The notes under the pieces were generated by a model. The model made no database searches and had not been told where the DNA came from. It saw only the letters and a program-made list of their open reading frames with translations. DNA of 64,000 nucleotides, taken from the NCBI GenBank assembly GCA_022448945.1, contig JAKVCV010000017.1, positions 1 to 64,000 of the forward strand, read 5' to 3'. Below are positions 37,706-46,315 of this stretch, piece after piece (within the stretch, counting starts at the first letter, position 1; the number at the start of each line of letters is the position of its first letter). The stretch comes from Saprospiraceae bacterium. GTDB lineage: Bacteria > Bacteroidota > Bacteroidia > Chitinophagales > Saprospiraceae. The translations under genes were made by a program, and so were the position numbers.

Positions 37706-37810
37706 AGCACTTTAGTCTAAATTCTTGACTCAAAAATTTTCTGGAACAAAATAAATCTCGATTGTCATATATTAGATTATTTTTTGTTTTTCTCATCGCA
37801 ATTAAAACCC

Positions 37811-38383
37811 ATGGACAAAAGAATATTTTGGGTTATTATTGAAGCCACACTTGAGCAAAGTGGTGGAGAAACAGCCCTTCAAGAAAACTTGATAAAAAAT
37901 GAATTGCACAATTTTGACTATAAAGACTTAGTTGGCTTTCAAGCAAATTGTATAGAGTTCATGAATGGGCTTTATAGTTCTGAGATTTGGGCTGCAGAAT
38001 ATGTTCTAGTGAATAGTTGTTCTGAAGATATTTTTACAGAATTCAGAGGTTGGCTTATCACTCAAGGAGAAAATGCCTACATGAATGCTGTTAATAATGC
38101 AGATTCGATTTATGACCTTACCCAAAAGTATGACATACTCAATGGCTATATCCCACAATTGAGCCTAGATGTTTTAGTTTATGATGTAGTCAGAAAAAAA
38201 TGGGCTGCAAACCAAAATGATTTTAAAAAAGAAGTAATATCTTTGTTGAACAAAAAAGGGTTTGAACCTGTATCGAATATAAATTTAAACTGGGACAAAC
38301 AAAACCCTAAAACTTTAGAAGCAATTGTTCCAAGGTTAATGAATGCATATTATAATTTATTAAATACAAATCCTACTAGCTAA
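37811..38383 (+). CDS. DUF4240 domain protein
   Basis: The protein is 190 residues from MDKRIFWVIIE; the longer reading adds a non-conserved nine-residue extension. The first 125 residues match the DUF4240 pattern: FWxxIE near the start, a helical middle with DLVGFQANCIEFMNGLY, then WAAEYVLVNSCSEDIFTEFRGWLI, in pieces, and then ENAYMNAVNNADS. The family is cytoplasmic, uncharacterised and often found alone or near immunity-like genes. The C-terminal 65 residues are not conserved to my eye. No operon partner is evident. Confidence 0.8.
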   Translation: MDKRIFWVIIEATLEQSGGETALQENLIKNELHNFDYKDLVGFQANCIEFMNGLYSSEIWAAEYVLVNSCSEDIFTEFRGWLITQGENAYMNAVNNADSIYDLTQKYDILNGYIPQLSLDVLVYDVVRKKWAANQNDFKKEVISLLNKKGFEPVSNINLNWDKQNPKTLEAIVPRLMNAYYNLLNTNPTS

Positions 38384-38459
38384 ATAGTTTTCACAAATAA
38401 AATTATTAAAAAAAAACTAAAGACCTTTTTAACATACTACAAACTAATTGATATATATA

Positions 38460-40310
38460 ATGGCAAAAGTAACATATACAGAAGACAATATTCGCTCACT
38501 TGATTGGAAAGAACATATACGCTTACGCCCTGGAATGTATATTGGCAAACTAGGTAATGGCAAAGCTCCTGATGATGGCATATATATACTCTTCAAAGAA
38601 GTTATAGACAATTCTATTGACGAATACATGATGGGTGCTGGAAAAAAAATTGAAATTAAACTAACTAATGATGGTAAAATGATCCTCCGAGATTATGGCC
38701 GAGGCATCCCTTTAGGAAAAGTAGTTGACTGTGTTTCCAAGATTAATACTGGAGGAAAATATGACTCAAGTGCCTTTCAAAAAGCAGTAGGATTAAATGG
38801 CGTAGGTACTAAGGCCGTAAATGCTCTTTCCACTTATTTTAAGGTTAGTTCATTCAGAGATGGCAAGGTTAAAACTGCTATTTTTGAACAAGGCGTTTTA
38901 GTTGAAGATTGCAAACTAAATAACACAGATGAAATAAACGGTACTTATATAGAATTCTGCCCTGACATCTCTATTTTTAAAAACTATAAGTTTAACAAAC
39001 AATATATAGAAGATAGAATTTGGGATTATGCATACCTTAATGCTGGACTTCGATTCAGTTTCAACAACAAGTCCTTTGTTTCTAAAAATGGATTACTCGA
39101 TTTATTATCTAAGAGAGTTGATCCTGATAAAATTCGCTATCCAATCATCCATCTAAAAGGGCATGACATTGAACTAGCAATGACACATGGTTCTCATTTT
39201 GGAGAACAATACAGTTCATTTGTTAATGGCCAAAATACTACTCAAGGAGGTACACACCTAAATGCTTTCCGTTCTGCTTTAGTAAAAACCCTTCGTGATT
39301 TTTACGGTAAAAACTATGATGCTTCTGACATACGATCTGCAATAATTGCAGCAATTAGTGTCAGGGTTCAGGAACCAATTTTTGAATCCCAAACAAAAAC
39401 TAAATTAGGTTCTATTAATATAGGCCCCAAAGGTCCCAGCCTAAACGTTTTTGTAACGGATTTTATTAAAAAACATTTGGATAATTATTTGCATAAAAAT
39501 CCAGAAGTTGCAACAGCTATCCAAAAACGAATTGTTCAATCAGAACGAGAAAGAAAAGAAATTGCAGGAATTAAAAAATTAGCTAACACACGTGCAAAAA
39601 AAGCTAATCTTCACAATAAAAAATTAAGAGACTGCAGAATACATTACAATACTAATAAACCTGGGGCAAATGAAACTATGCTTTTCATTACTGAAGGGGA
39701 TTCTGCTAGTGGCTCTATTACTAAAGCTCGAGATGTACAAACTCAAGCAGTCTTCAGTTTGCGTGGGAAACCATTAAACTGTTATAATCTTAGTAAAAAA
39801 GTAGTATATGAAAATGAAGAATTCAATCTTTTACAACATGCATTGAACATTGAACACGGCCTTGATGATCTACGTTATAACAAAGTAATTGTAGCGACCG
39901 ATGCTGATGTTGATGGCATGCATATACGTTTATTACTCCTAACTTTCTTTTTACAATTTTTCCCTGAGTTGGTTATCAATGGTCATCTTTATATTTTAGA
40001 AACACCTTTATTCCGAGTACGAAATAAGAAAAAAACAATTTACTGTTATAGCGAATCAGAAAAACAAACATCTATTGAAGCATTAGGTAAAACTGCTGAA
40101 GTAACAAGATTCAAAGGCTTAGGTGAAATATCTCCTAATGAATTCGGACAATTTATAGGAGAAGACATACACCTAGAACCTGTCCAAATGAGTCCGTCTG
40201 CAGATATAGACAAACTACTTGCATACTACATGGGAAAAAACACCGCAGACAGGCAACTTGACATTATTGACAACCTGAGAGTTGAAAAAGATGAAATTAG
40301 TGCGGTATAG
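38460..40310 (+). CDS. parE: DNA topoisomerase IV subunit B (ATPase subunit)
   Basis: The protein is 616 residues from ATG ([16 protein letters not shown]); the longer reading starts at TTG and is not needed. The GHKL ATPase motifs are [20 protein letters not shown] and [14 protein letters not shown]. The TOPRIM domain has [11 protein letters not shown] and [12 protein letters not shown]. The C-terminal end is short, as in ParE/GyrB of this phylum, so topoisomerase IV is preferred over gyrase mainly by length and the MGAGKKIEI region. ParE and ParC decatenate daughter chromosomes. The ParC partner is often adjacent in Bacteroidota; here the next gene is an HD-domain protein and no parC is visible in the window. 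Confidence 0.92.
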   Translation: MAKVTYTEDNIRSLDWKEHIRLRPGMYIGKLGNGKAPDDGIYILFKEVIDNSIDEYMMGAGKKIEIKLTNDGKMILRDYGRGIPLGKVVDCVSKINTGGKYDSSAFQKAVGLNGVGTKAVNALSTYFKVSSFRDGKVKTAIFEQGVLVEDCKLNNTDEINGTYIEFCPDISIFKNYKFNKQYIEDRIWDYAYLNAGLRFSFNNKSFVSKNGLLDLLSKRVDPDKIRYPIIHLKGHDIELAMTHGSHFGEQYSSFVNGQNTTQGGTHLNAFRSALVKTLRDFYGKNYDASDIRSAIIAAISVRVQEPIFESQTKTKLGSINIGPKGPSLNVFVTDFIKKHLDNYLHKNPEVATAIQKRIVQSERERKEIAGIKKLANTRAKKANLHNKKLRDCRIHYNTNKPGANETMLFITEGDSASGSITKARDVQTQAVFSLRGKPLNCYNLSKKVVYENEEFNLLQHALNIEHGLDDLRYNKVIVATDADVDGMHIRLLLLTFFLQFFPELVINGHLYILETPLFRVRNKKKTIYCYSESEKQTSIEALGKTAEVTRFKGLGEISPNEFGQFIGEDIHLEPVQMSPSADIDKLLAYYMGKNTADRQLDIIDNLRVEKDEISAV

Positions 40311-40383
40311 TCACTATTTGTTTAATTCAAATTAAAGTAAGCTGTTTGTATTTAGTAACTGAAACTTGCCAATACTAAACTAA

Positions 40384-41613
40384 ATGAATGTAGGCTATAA
40401 AATTGTTAATGATCCCATTTATGGGTTAATCGAAATTCCAAGTGGAATTATTTTTGAATTAATAGAACACCCTATTTTTCAAAGATTAAGAAGAATTAAT
40501 CAATTGGGATTGAGCCATTATGTTTATCCTGGTGCCACTCACAATAGATTTAACCATTCAATTGGTGCTATGCACCTCACTATTCAGGCTATTGAAATAT
40601 TAAAAAGCAAAGGAGTTGCAATAACGCCTGAAGAAGCGGAAGGTGTTATAATTGCTATATTGTTACATGATTTAGGCCATGGTCCATTTTCACATTCATT
40701 GGAAAACCAACTATTATTAGTTAATCATGAGTTTCTTTCGATATCATTAATGGAACAATTAAATGACCGGTTCGATGGAAAACTAAATCTAGCTATTAAA
40801 ATCTTTACAAATGTCTATCATAAAAAATTTTTGCACCAATTGGTTTCTGGTCAACTAGATATGGATAGAATGGATTACCTGACGCGTGATAGTTTCTTTA
40901 CCGGTGTTCAGGAAGGGAAAGTAGGTTATGACAGAATATTAAAAACACTAAATGTTCATAACGACAAATTAGTAATTGAATTCAAGGGCATTTATTCTGT
41001 TGAACAATTTCTAAATGCACGACGATTAATGTATTGGCAAGTCTACTTACATAAAAATGTAATATGCTCATGTGAAATGCTAGGACAAATTATAAGAAGA
41101 GCAAAATTTTTAATTAATAAAGGAGAGGAGTTACCAATTTCCAATACACTTAAATTTTTCCTGAGTCAAGATCTTGACAAAGCGGATTTATTAAATAATA
41201 AGGCTCAAATTTTAAACTATTTTTACTGTCTGGACGACTCTGACATTTTAATGGCTATCAAAGAATTCACAAATCATTCAGATTTTATTTTATCATTTTT
41301 ATCTACAAATCTGCTTGAAAGAAAATTACTGAAGGTCGTAATTAAAAATAAACCTATTGAAATAGATTTTTTAAAAAAAGTATCTGATAAAGTACAGGAA
41401 AAATATCCAACCCTATCAGAAGAAGATCTCAGTTATTTAGTTTTTGAGGGAAAAGAAGCAAATCAAGCATATAACATTAGAAAAGAAGAAATTCATATCA
41501 TGCTAAAAGATGGTTCTGTTAGACCTATATCTGAATGGCAAGAACATGGTATACATCGTATAGAAATTGTTAAATATTTTGCATGTTATCCTAAATTGGC
41601 CGAGTTAGATTAA
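40384..41613 (+). CDS. HD-domain phosphohydrolase (dNTPase-like)
   Basis: The protein is 409 residues. The N-terminus IVNDPIYGLIEIP is typical of the YdhJ/SAMHD1-related HD family in Bacteroidota. Metal-binding residues are visible in HNRFNHSIGAMHL and LLHDLGHGPFSHSLE, followed by GQLDMDRMDYLTRDSFFTG. The C-terminal half is helical. Family members hydrolyse phosphates of nucleotides, often dGTP or other dNTPs, but the substrate of this one is unknown. It is 73 bases after parE and may be co-transcribed with it. Confidence 0.9.
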   Translation: MNVGYKIVNDPIYGLIEIPSGIIFELIEHPIFQRLRRINQLGLSHYVYPGATHNRFNHSIGAMHLTIQAIEILKSKGVAITPEEAEGVIIAILLHDLGHGPFSHSLENQLLLVNHEFLSISLMEQLNDRFDGKLNLAIKIFTNVYHKKFLHQLVSGQLDMDRMDYLTRDSFFTGVQEGKVGYDRILKTLNVHNDKLVIEFKGIYSVEQFLNARRLMYWQVYLHKNVICSCEMLGQIIRRAKFLINKGEELPISNTLKFFLSQDLDKADLLNNKAQILNYFYCLDDSDILMAIKEFTNHSDFILSFLSTNLLERKLLKVVIKNKPIEIDFLKKVSDKVQEKYPTLSEEDLSYLVFEGKEANQAYNIRKEEIHIMLKDGSVRPISEWQEHGIHRIEIVKYFACYPKLAELD

Positions 41614-41922
41614 ATTATTAAACTTATTTATATTAAAGAATTTACTAACATAAAGCTCTGGAGTTATACGTAACCTATTTTAATCGTGCGATAATAATAT
41701 CTTTCTTTCCCCAATTAATATTATCTCCTACCCTTTTTTTATGTAGCATATCAGTTTTTAGAAAAGAAAACTTATATTTAGTATTCTATTTTAATACTAA
41801 ATCCACTTTCAGAAAAGCAAAACCTATCTTTTTATCGGTTTTCTCATATAAATGGACTGAATTTAAGATTTTAAATAGACACACAGTATAAACGATTATT
41901 AACTACTGAATGATAGACTGAT
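41614..41922. other. Intergenic region with a strong inverted repeat
   Basis: No gene is seen. A perfect 10-base inverted repeat at 41776-41802 is flanked by near-direct repeats (AGAAAAGAAAAC at 41760-41771, AGAAAAGCAAAAC at 41811-41823). Confidence 0.5.
41776..41802. repeat. Perfect 10-base inverted repeat, 7-base loop
   Basis: ATTTAGTATT and AATACTAAAT flank a 7-base spacer, about 120 bases before the coiled-coil gene. There is no T run, so an operator or mRNA structure fits better than a terminator. Confidence 0.5.
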
Positions 41923-43227
41923 ATGAAAACAAAGATTGCATTTTGGGGAACTAAAGAAACTGAAAATACTCCTGAAAAAGTCTTAGTTGCTTTGCAACTA
42001 AATCCTTCAGCAAACAAATTAACTTCTTATATTTTTGAAGGTGAATTAGCAACTAATGAATTTTCAAAAATCCTATTTGAGCAATGGCAAAAGGGTGTAG
42101 ATATTGAATTTCCACCTAATACTAAAACTGAAGAAGTAGCCCTTTCTGCAAGTGGAACTTTGTTGCCAGAAGGAATTACAACAAGCAACAAAGAACTCCT
42201 ATCGAGAACTCAAACCGAATGGATATTTATCGTTCTTTCAACTAAATTATATCAAAATTATCAGGCTGAGCTTGATGAGTTACAAGAGAAAACTGATGCC
42301 CTGGTTACCTACTCAAAAGAAATGTGGGAAAACATGAAAACTTTTTGGGCAAAGGTGCAGGCTCAAATTAATGAACATAACTTATTTAGAGAACACCAAA
42401 ATACACTAAAAGACCATACCAATGAGCTATTTTCACAACTAAAAAAATTACGCTCAGCACAAGATTCTCAATTTGAAGAAGAAGCCAATCTTAATTATAA
42501 AAATATACTTGAAAAACTTGAAGTATTAGAAGACTTGACAGAAAAAACGGGTTCAGATTTTCACCAAATTTTTGAAAAACTCAAATCATTACAATTGCAA
42601 TTTAAAAATGCCAAATTAACCAGAAACCTCAGATCAAAACTATGGGAGCGGATTGATCTTGCATTTAAAAAGGTAAAAAGTAAACGTTCTACTAGAGGAT
42701 CTGCAGAAGGGCGTCTTCTTAGGCGTATTGAAGGCCTAAAAGGTGCTATAGATAGAATGGAAAATTCAATCTTTAGAGATAATAAAGATTTATCATCTCA
42801 AAATCATAAAATCAATTCAGGTGATGTCAGTCAATTAGAGAATCAACTTAGAGAAGTACGTGGGAAACTTATTCAGGAGCGTATAGATTCTAAAAACAAA
42901 AAACTAAAAGACATGTACAACACCCTAAAAGATCTTGAAAAAAAACACACTAAGAATCTTGAAAAAATTGAAAATACTAAAAACAACAAAATACCTGAAA
43001 CAGAAAATAAAGACTCCAAAACTAATACATCTGACACTCCAGATAACATTATAGAAACTGAAAAAACCGAAGAAAAAATAGAAAATTTAACCACTAAAGA
43101 AAAAACAGAAAATAAAGACTCCAAAACTAATACATCTGATACTCCAGATAACGTTATAGAAACTGAAAAAACCGAAGAAAAAATAGAAAATTTAACAGAG
43201 CAACATCTCGAAGAAGAAGAAGAATAA
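41923..43227 (+). CDS. Cytoplasmic coiled-coil protein with duplicated acidic tail
   Basis: The protein is 434 residues with no signal peptide. The N-terminal 100 residues are compact (IAFWGTKETENTPEKVLVALQL). From about 120 to 350 it is strongly helical and coiled-coil, with RSKLWERIDLAFKKVKSKR resembling DUF349-type segments (weak). Residues about 359-425 are a Lys/Glu/Thr/Asn low-complexity tail containing two nearly identical copies of KTENKDSKTNTSDTPDN and VIETEKTEEKIENL, a 105-base period duplication. The gene lies between the HD-domain gene and anmK (convergent). Function unknown; a scaffolding or cell-structure role is only a guess. Confidence 0.7.
   Translation: MKTKIAFWGTKETENTPEKVLVALQLNPSANKLTSYIFEGELATNEFSKILFEQWQKGVDIEFPPNTKTEEVALSASGTLLPEGITTSNKELLSRTQTEWIFIVLSTKLYQNYQAELDELQEKTDALVTYSKEMWENMKTFWAKVQAQINEHNLFREHQNTLKDHTNELFSQLKKLRSAQDSQFEEEANLNYKNILEKLEVLEDLTEKTGSDFHQIFEKLKSLQLQFKNAKLTRNLRSKLWERIDLAFKKVKSKRSTRGSAEGRLLRRIEGLKGAIDRMENSIFRDNKDLSSQNHKINSGDVSQLENQLREVRGKLIQERIDSKNKKLKDMYNTLKDLEKKHTKNLEKIENTKNNKIPETENKDSKTNTSDTPDNIIETEKTEEKIENLTTKEKTENKDSKTNTSDTPDNVIETEKTEEKIENLTEQHLEEEEE
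42998..43196 (+). repeat. Direct duplication, period 105 bases
   Basis: Copies at 42998-43091 and 43103-43196 differ at only two positions (GACACT/GATACT and AACATT/AACGTT). It lies in the coiled-coil gene, in frame. Confidence 0.9.
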
Positions 43228-43324
43228 ACGAATTTGTAATTAAATAAGGAAAACGTTACTAAATTTAATTATTTTATAATCAAGAGTTATGCAAAAGAGA
43301 CAAATTAAACTGAATTTAATATGT

Positions 43325-44509
43325 TCAGACTTTTTCTTTTGATTTTACAATGTTTTGGTGTTTAACTGTGGCCAAGTGCTCTTTTTCGTTAACGGATTTA
43401 TACCCTAAATGAATTGCTCCATTGATGGTGTCCTTTTTGGCACCCGTAATCGATTTAAGACTATTGGGTACTTTTTCTACACGCAAAACACCAAGTAAAG
43501 CCATTAGCATGGCCTCTTTAAAATTGATAATCTCAGGGTTCGGTATAAGTAAGTCAATATCAAGAGAACGGTTACAATAAGCATGAATTGTTTGAACCAA
43601 AAAATTGTTAAAAACTCCCCCTCCTGTAATTAACATTTTATACGAAGTTTTAACAAAGTCTTCTTTGCTAATAATATCCTGAATGGAATTTGAAATTTCT
43701 ATTGCAATATGCTCACAAGCTGTTGCTAGTTTATCCTCAGGAGAGCATTCTGCTTCAAGATAAAGAGGAATTAACTTCTTTCGAATCCATCCATTCGACA
43801 TGGACTTAGGATAAGGATTTGAATAATATGAAAAACTTGAAACCTGTCGCAACAATTTTTCATTCACAGTGCCTCGACTTGCAAACGATCCATTATCATC
43901 ATAGGCCCTCCCTAATTCCTCTGCTAGAAAATTCAAAACCTGATTAGCCGCACAACAATCCAAGGCAACCCAGGTATCGTTTCCGATATTTGCAGAAACA
44001 TTTGCAATTCCTCCAATATTTAAATAGAAATCATAGTCATGAAACATATAACGATCTACCAATGGCGACAAAGGAGCTCCTTCCCCATCCAAAGCAACAT
44101 CTTGAGTACGAAAATCACAAATTGTTGTATATCCAGTTTGACTTGCAAGGGCTGCACCATCACCTATCTGAATAGAGATAAGATGTTCAGGATCATGAAA
44201 TATAGTATGGCCATGAGAAGCAATAAAATCAATATCTGTAATACTATAATTGTCAATAAATTCATTGACCAAACTTGCCATATAATGGCCAAAATAAGTA
44301 TTTGTTTTAGCAAAAATAATTGCATTCTGATTGGGTAATTCTCTAAGGCGATTTTTCCATTGATCAGAAAAAGGCAATGTCTCTGATTGAATTAATTTCC
44401 AATTAGTTACCCTATCATGTTCCCAGGTAATACTGCAATATGCAATATCTAATCCATCGAGTGAACTTCCCGACATTAATCCCAATACTTGATATGTTTT
44501 ACTAGCCAT
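43325..44509 (-). CDS. anmK: Anhydro-N-acetylmuramic acid kinase
   Basis: The protein is 394 residues. AnmK cleaves and phosphorylates 1,6-anhydro-MurNAc from peptidoglycan turnover to give MurNAc-6-phosphate. Family landmarks are VLGLMSGSSLDGLDIAYC near the N-terminus, FIASHGHTIFHDP, then DFRTQDVALDGEGAPLSPL in pieces, LNIGGIANVS, ALDCCAANQVLNFLAEELG, YDDNGSFASRG, and ITGGGVFNNFL in the C-terminal ATPase lobe. The end (after about residue 370) is a Lys-rich extension. It is convergent with the coiled-coil gene and divergent from hemA. It fits a peptidoglycan recycling pathway; the MurNAc-6-phosphate etherase is not in the window. Confidence 0.95.
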   Translation of the reverse strand: MASKTYQVLGLMSGSSLDGLDIAYCSITWEHDRVTNWKLIQSETLPFSDQWKNRLRELPNQNAIIFAKTNTYFGHYMASLVNEFIDNYSITDIDFIASHGHTIFHDPEHLISIQIGDGAALASQTGYTTICDFRTQDVALDGEGAPLSPLVDRYMFHDYDFYLNIGGIANVSANIGNDTWVALDCCAANQVLNFLAEELGRAYDDNGSFASRGTVNEKLLRQVSSFSYYSNPYPKSMSNGWIRKKLIPLYLEAECSPEDKLATACEHIAIEISNSIQDIISKEDFVKTSYKMLITGGGVFNNFLVQTIHAYCNRSLDIDLLIPNPEIINFKEAMLMALLGVLRVEKVPNSLKSITGAKKDTINGAIHLGYKSVNEKEHLATVKHQNIVKSKEKV

Positions 44510-44838
44510 TTATTAATCTCCTTTTTAAAGAACCTAAAAGTACAAAATAATTCCAAGTGAATAGCCTAACCATTAAACATTCTTTTGATAAATAAAAAAC
44601 ATGACAAAAACCATCAATAAAAGATACCAAATACCTAAACAACATTAACAAAAAAAATTATATAGCATTCTGCAAATCAGAAAAGTGCCTAAATGCTAAT
44701 TAGAATCATTTTAAATAAGCCCCGTTTCAATCCTAGTGACATAAAAATGACAATAAAAATTCATTATTCTCGTATTTTGTGCAGACTGACAGACGAGTGG
44801 ATATTCTTAGCTCCACTTATCAACTATTTAAATTCTAA
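44510..44838. other. Divergent intergenic region between anmK and hemA
   Basis: The sequence is AT-rich, with no supported gene, repeat or perfect TAnnTTTG element. It presumably holds both promoters. Confidence 0.4.
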
Positions 44839-46092
44839 ATGAACACACTTAGCAGTTATAAAATATTAACTATTACCCACAAGAGCACTCAGCTCAAGAA
44901 TATTGGGAACTTTGTATTGTCGGGTATTGATAATGACTTTGCACTTCAGCAGAAACTAGAATCAATCAAACAATCACTTGGTTTAGATGAACTTCTATAT
45001 CTTTCTACATGCAATCGTGTTCTTTTTCTTTTTACTTCTTCTGACGAAATCGATAATCTTTTCTTGAAGCGTTTCGAATCAGAAGTCTACCCAAATCTAG
45101 CTTCCAAAATTTCTCTAAAAGAATCTTCTGTCCGTTATTCTGGGGATGAAGCAATCAAACACCTACTAGAAGTAGCATCCTCTACAGATTCTATGGTGAT
45201 TGGCGAGCGTGAAATCCTTCGACAATTAAGGGAAGCTTATGATCGTTGCTACAAAGTTGGTGCTACTGGTGATTCCATACGTCTGGCAATACGTTTGGCT
45301 ATTGAAGCTGCAAAAGAAGTTTATTCTACAACACGTATTGGTCAAAAACCCGTATCTGTAGTGTCTCTGGCAATACGTAATTTATTAGCCAAAAAACCTT
45401 CTAAGGATGCCAGAATTATACTTATTGGAGCTGGCCAGACAAATACGCTTGTTGGGAAATTTCTTTTAAAATACGGCTTTCATAATTTTGTGGTTTTCAA
45501 TCGTTCCCTAGAGAATGCCAAGGAATTAGCCTCTATGTTGGATTGTTCCGCTTATAAACTTGATCAAATCTCTAAATACAAAGGTGGATTTGACATTCTT
45601 GTTACTTGCACAGCTGCTACTGAACCTATTATCACTAATTCTATATACATTGATTTACTCCAGAATAATGATGATAAAAAAATCCTTATCGATCTTTCTG
45701 TACCTAACAACATTGACCACTCAATCCAGAATAACTTTTTTACCACTTATATTGAAATTGAGGGCCTAAAAGAATTAGTAAGTGAAAATATTGCATTTAG
45801 AGAAACCGAAATAAATGATGTACAGGCCATAATCAATAAAAGGCTAAAACTTTTCAATAAAATCTTTAAAGCAAGACAAGTAGAATTGGCAATGAAAGAA
45901 GTGCCTACTCAAATAAAAGCTATCCGCGAACATGCAGTTTCTTCCGTTTTCAAGAATGAAGTCTCTTCACTTGATGACGATGTTCAGGAGTTAATCAATC
46001 GCATGATGTCTTATATGGAGAAGAGATGCATTGCCATTCCTATTAAAGCAGCCAAAGAACATTTAGCTGGTGTCGTTTCCACTAAAAAATAA
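44839..46092 (+). CDS. hemA: Glutamyl-tRNA reductase
   Basis: The protein is 417 residues, normal for HemA. It reduces glutamyl-tRNA to glutamate-1-semialdehyde with NADPH, the first committed step of tetrapyrrole synthesis. The catalytic Cys58 lies in LSTCNRVLF. Other landmarks are GEREILRQLREAYDRC, KPVSVVSLAIRNLL, the nucleotide-binding IILIGAGQTNTLVGKFLLKYG, and a C-terminal dimerisation helix region (VSSLDDDVQELINRMMSYM). The start ATG gives MNTLSSYKILTITHK, where the THK segment is the usual first strand. No other hem gene is adjacent. A terminator follows. Confidence 0.95.
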   Translation: MNTLSSYKILTITHKSTQLKNIGNFVLSGIDNDFALQQKLESIKQSLGLDELLYLSTCNRVLFLFTSSDEIDNLFLKRFESEVYPNLASKISLKESSVRYSGDEAIKHLLEVASSTDSMVIGEREILRQLREAYDRCYKVGATGDSIRLAIRLAIEAAKEVYSTTRIGQKPVSVVSLAIRNLLAKKPSKDARIILIGAGQTNTLVGKFLLKYGFHNFVVFNRSLENAKELASMLDCSAYKLDQISKYKGGFDILVTCTAATEPIITNSIYIDLLQNNDDKKILIDLSVPNNIDHSIQNNFFTTYIEIEGLKELVSENIAFRETEINDVQAIINKRLKLFNKIFKARQVELAMKEVPTQIKAIREHAVSSVFKNEVSSLDDDVQELINRMMSYMEKRCIAIPIKAAKEHLAGVVSTKK

Positions 46093-46114
46093 TTTACTTT
46101 ATATAAAATTTGCC

Positions 46115-46158
46115 AAGGCTAAACCATCAAAAAAGTGATTGTTTAGCCTTAGTTTTTT
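46115..46158 (+). terminator. Terminator after hemA
   Basis: AAGGCTAAAC pairs with GTTTAGCCTT across a 16-base loop (with a short inner pairing), then AGTTTTTT. Confidence 0.8.
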
Positions 46159-46315
46159 CATGCCTGATGAAAATTATAATTTTAATATTTTCAGACTACT
46201 CAAAAAAGTAAAATTCGTAAACCTCTATTTTTTAGTTATCAATTCTTTGTGGTATCTTGTGCACCTCAAAAAATAAACAAAAATAATATATATCATTATA
46301 AGAACCACTTAAAAT

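Larger units (their letters stand above)
37429..37810. other. Intergenic region between gldJ and the DUF4240 gene
   Basis: It contains the gldJ terminator (37449-37485) and an interleaved pair of inverted repeats at 37666-37705. No protein or RNA gene is supported. Confidence 0.5.

Noticed and set aside
44510-44838. Possible tRNA or riboswitch between anmK and hemA
   Set aside because: No cloverleaf, T-loop sequence or conserved riboswitch core can be seen in either strand.
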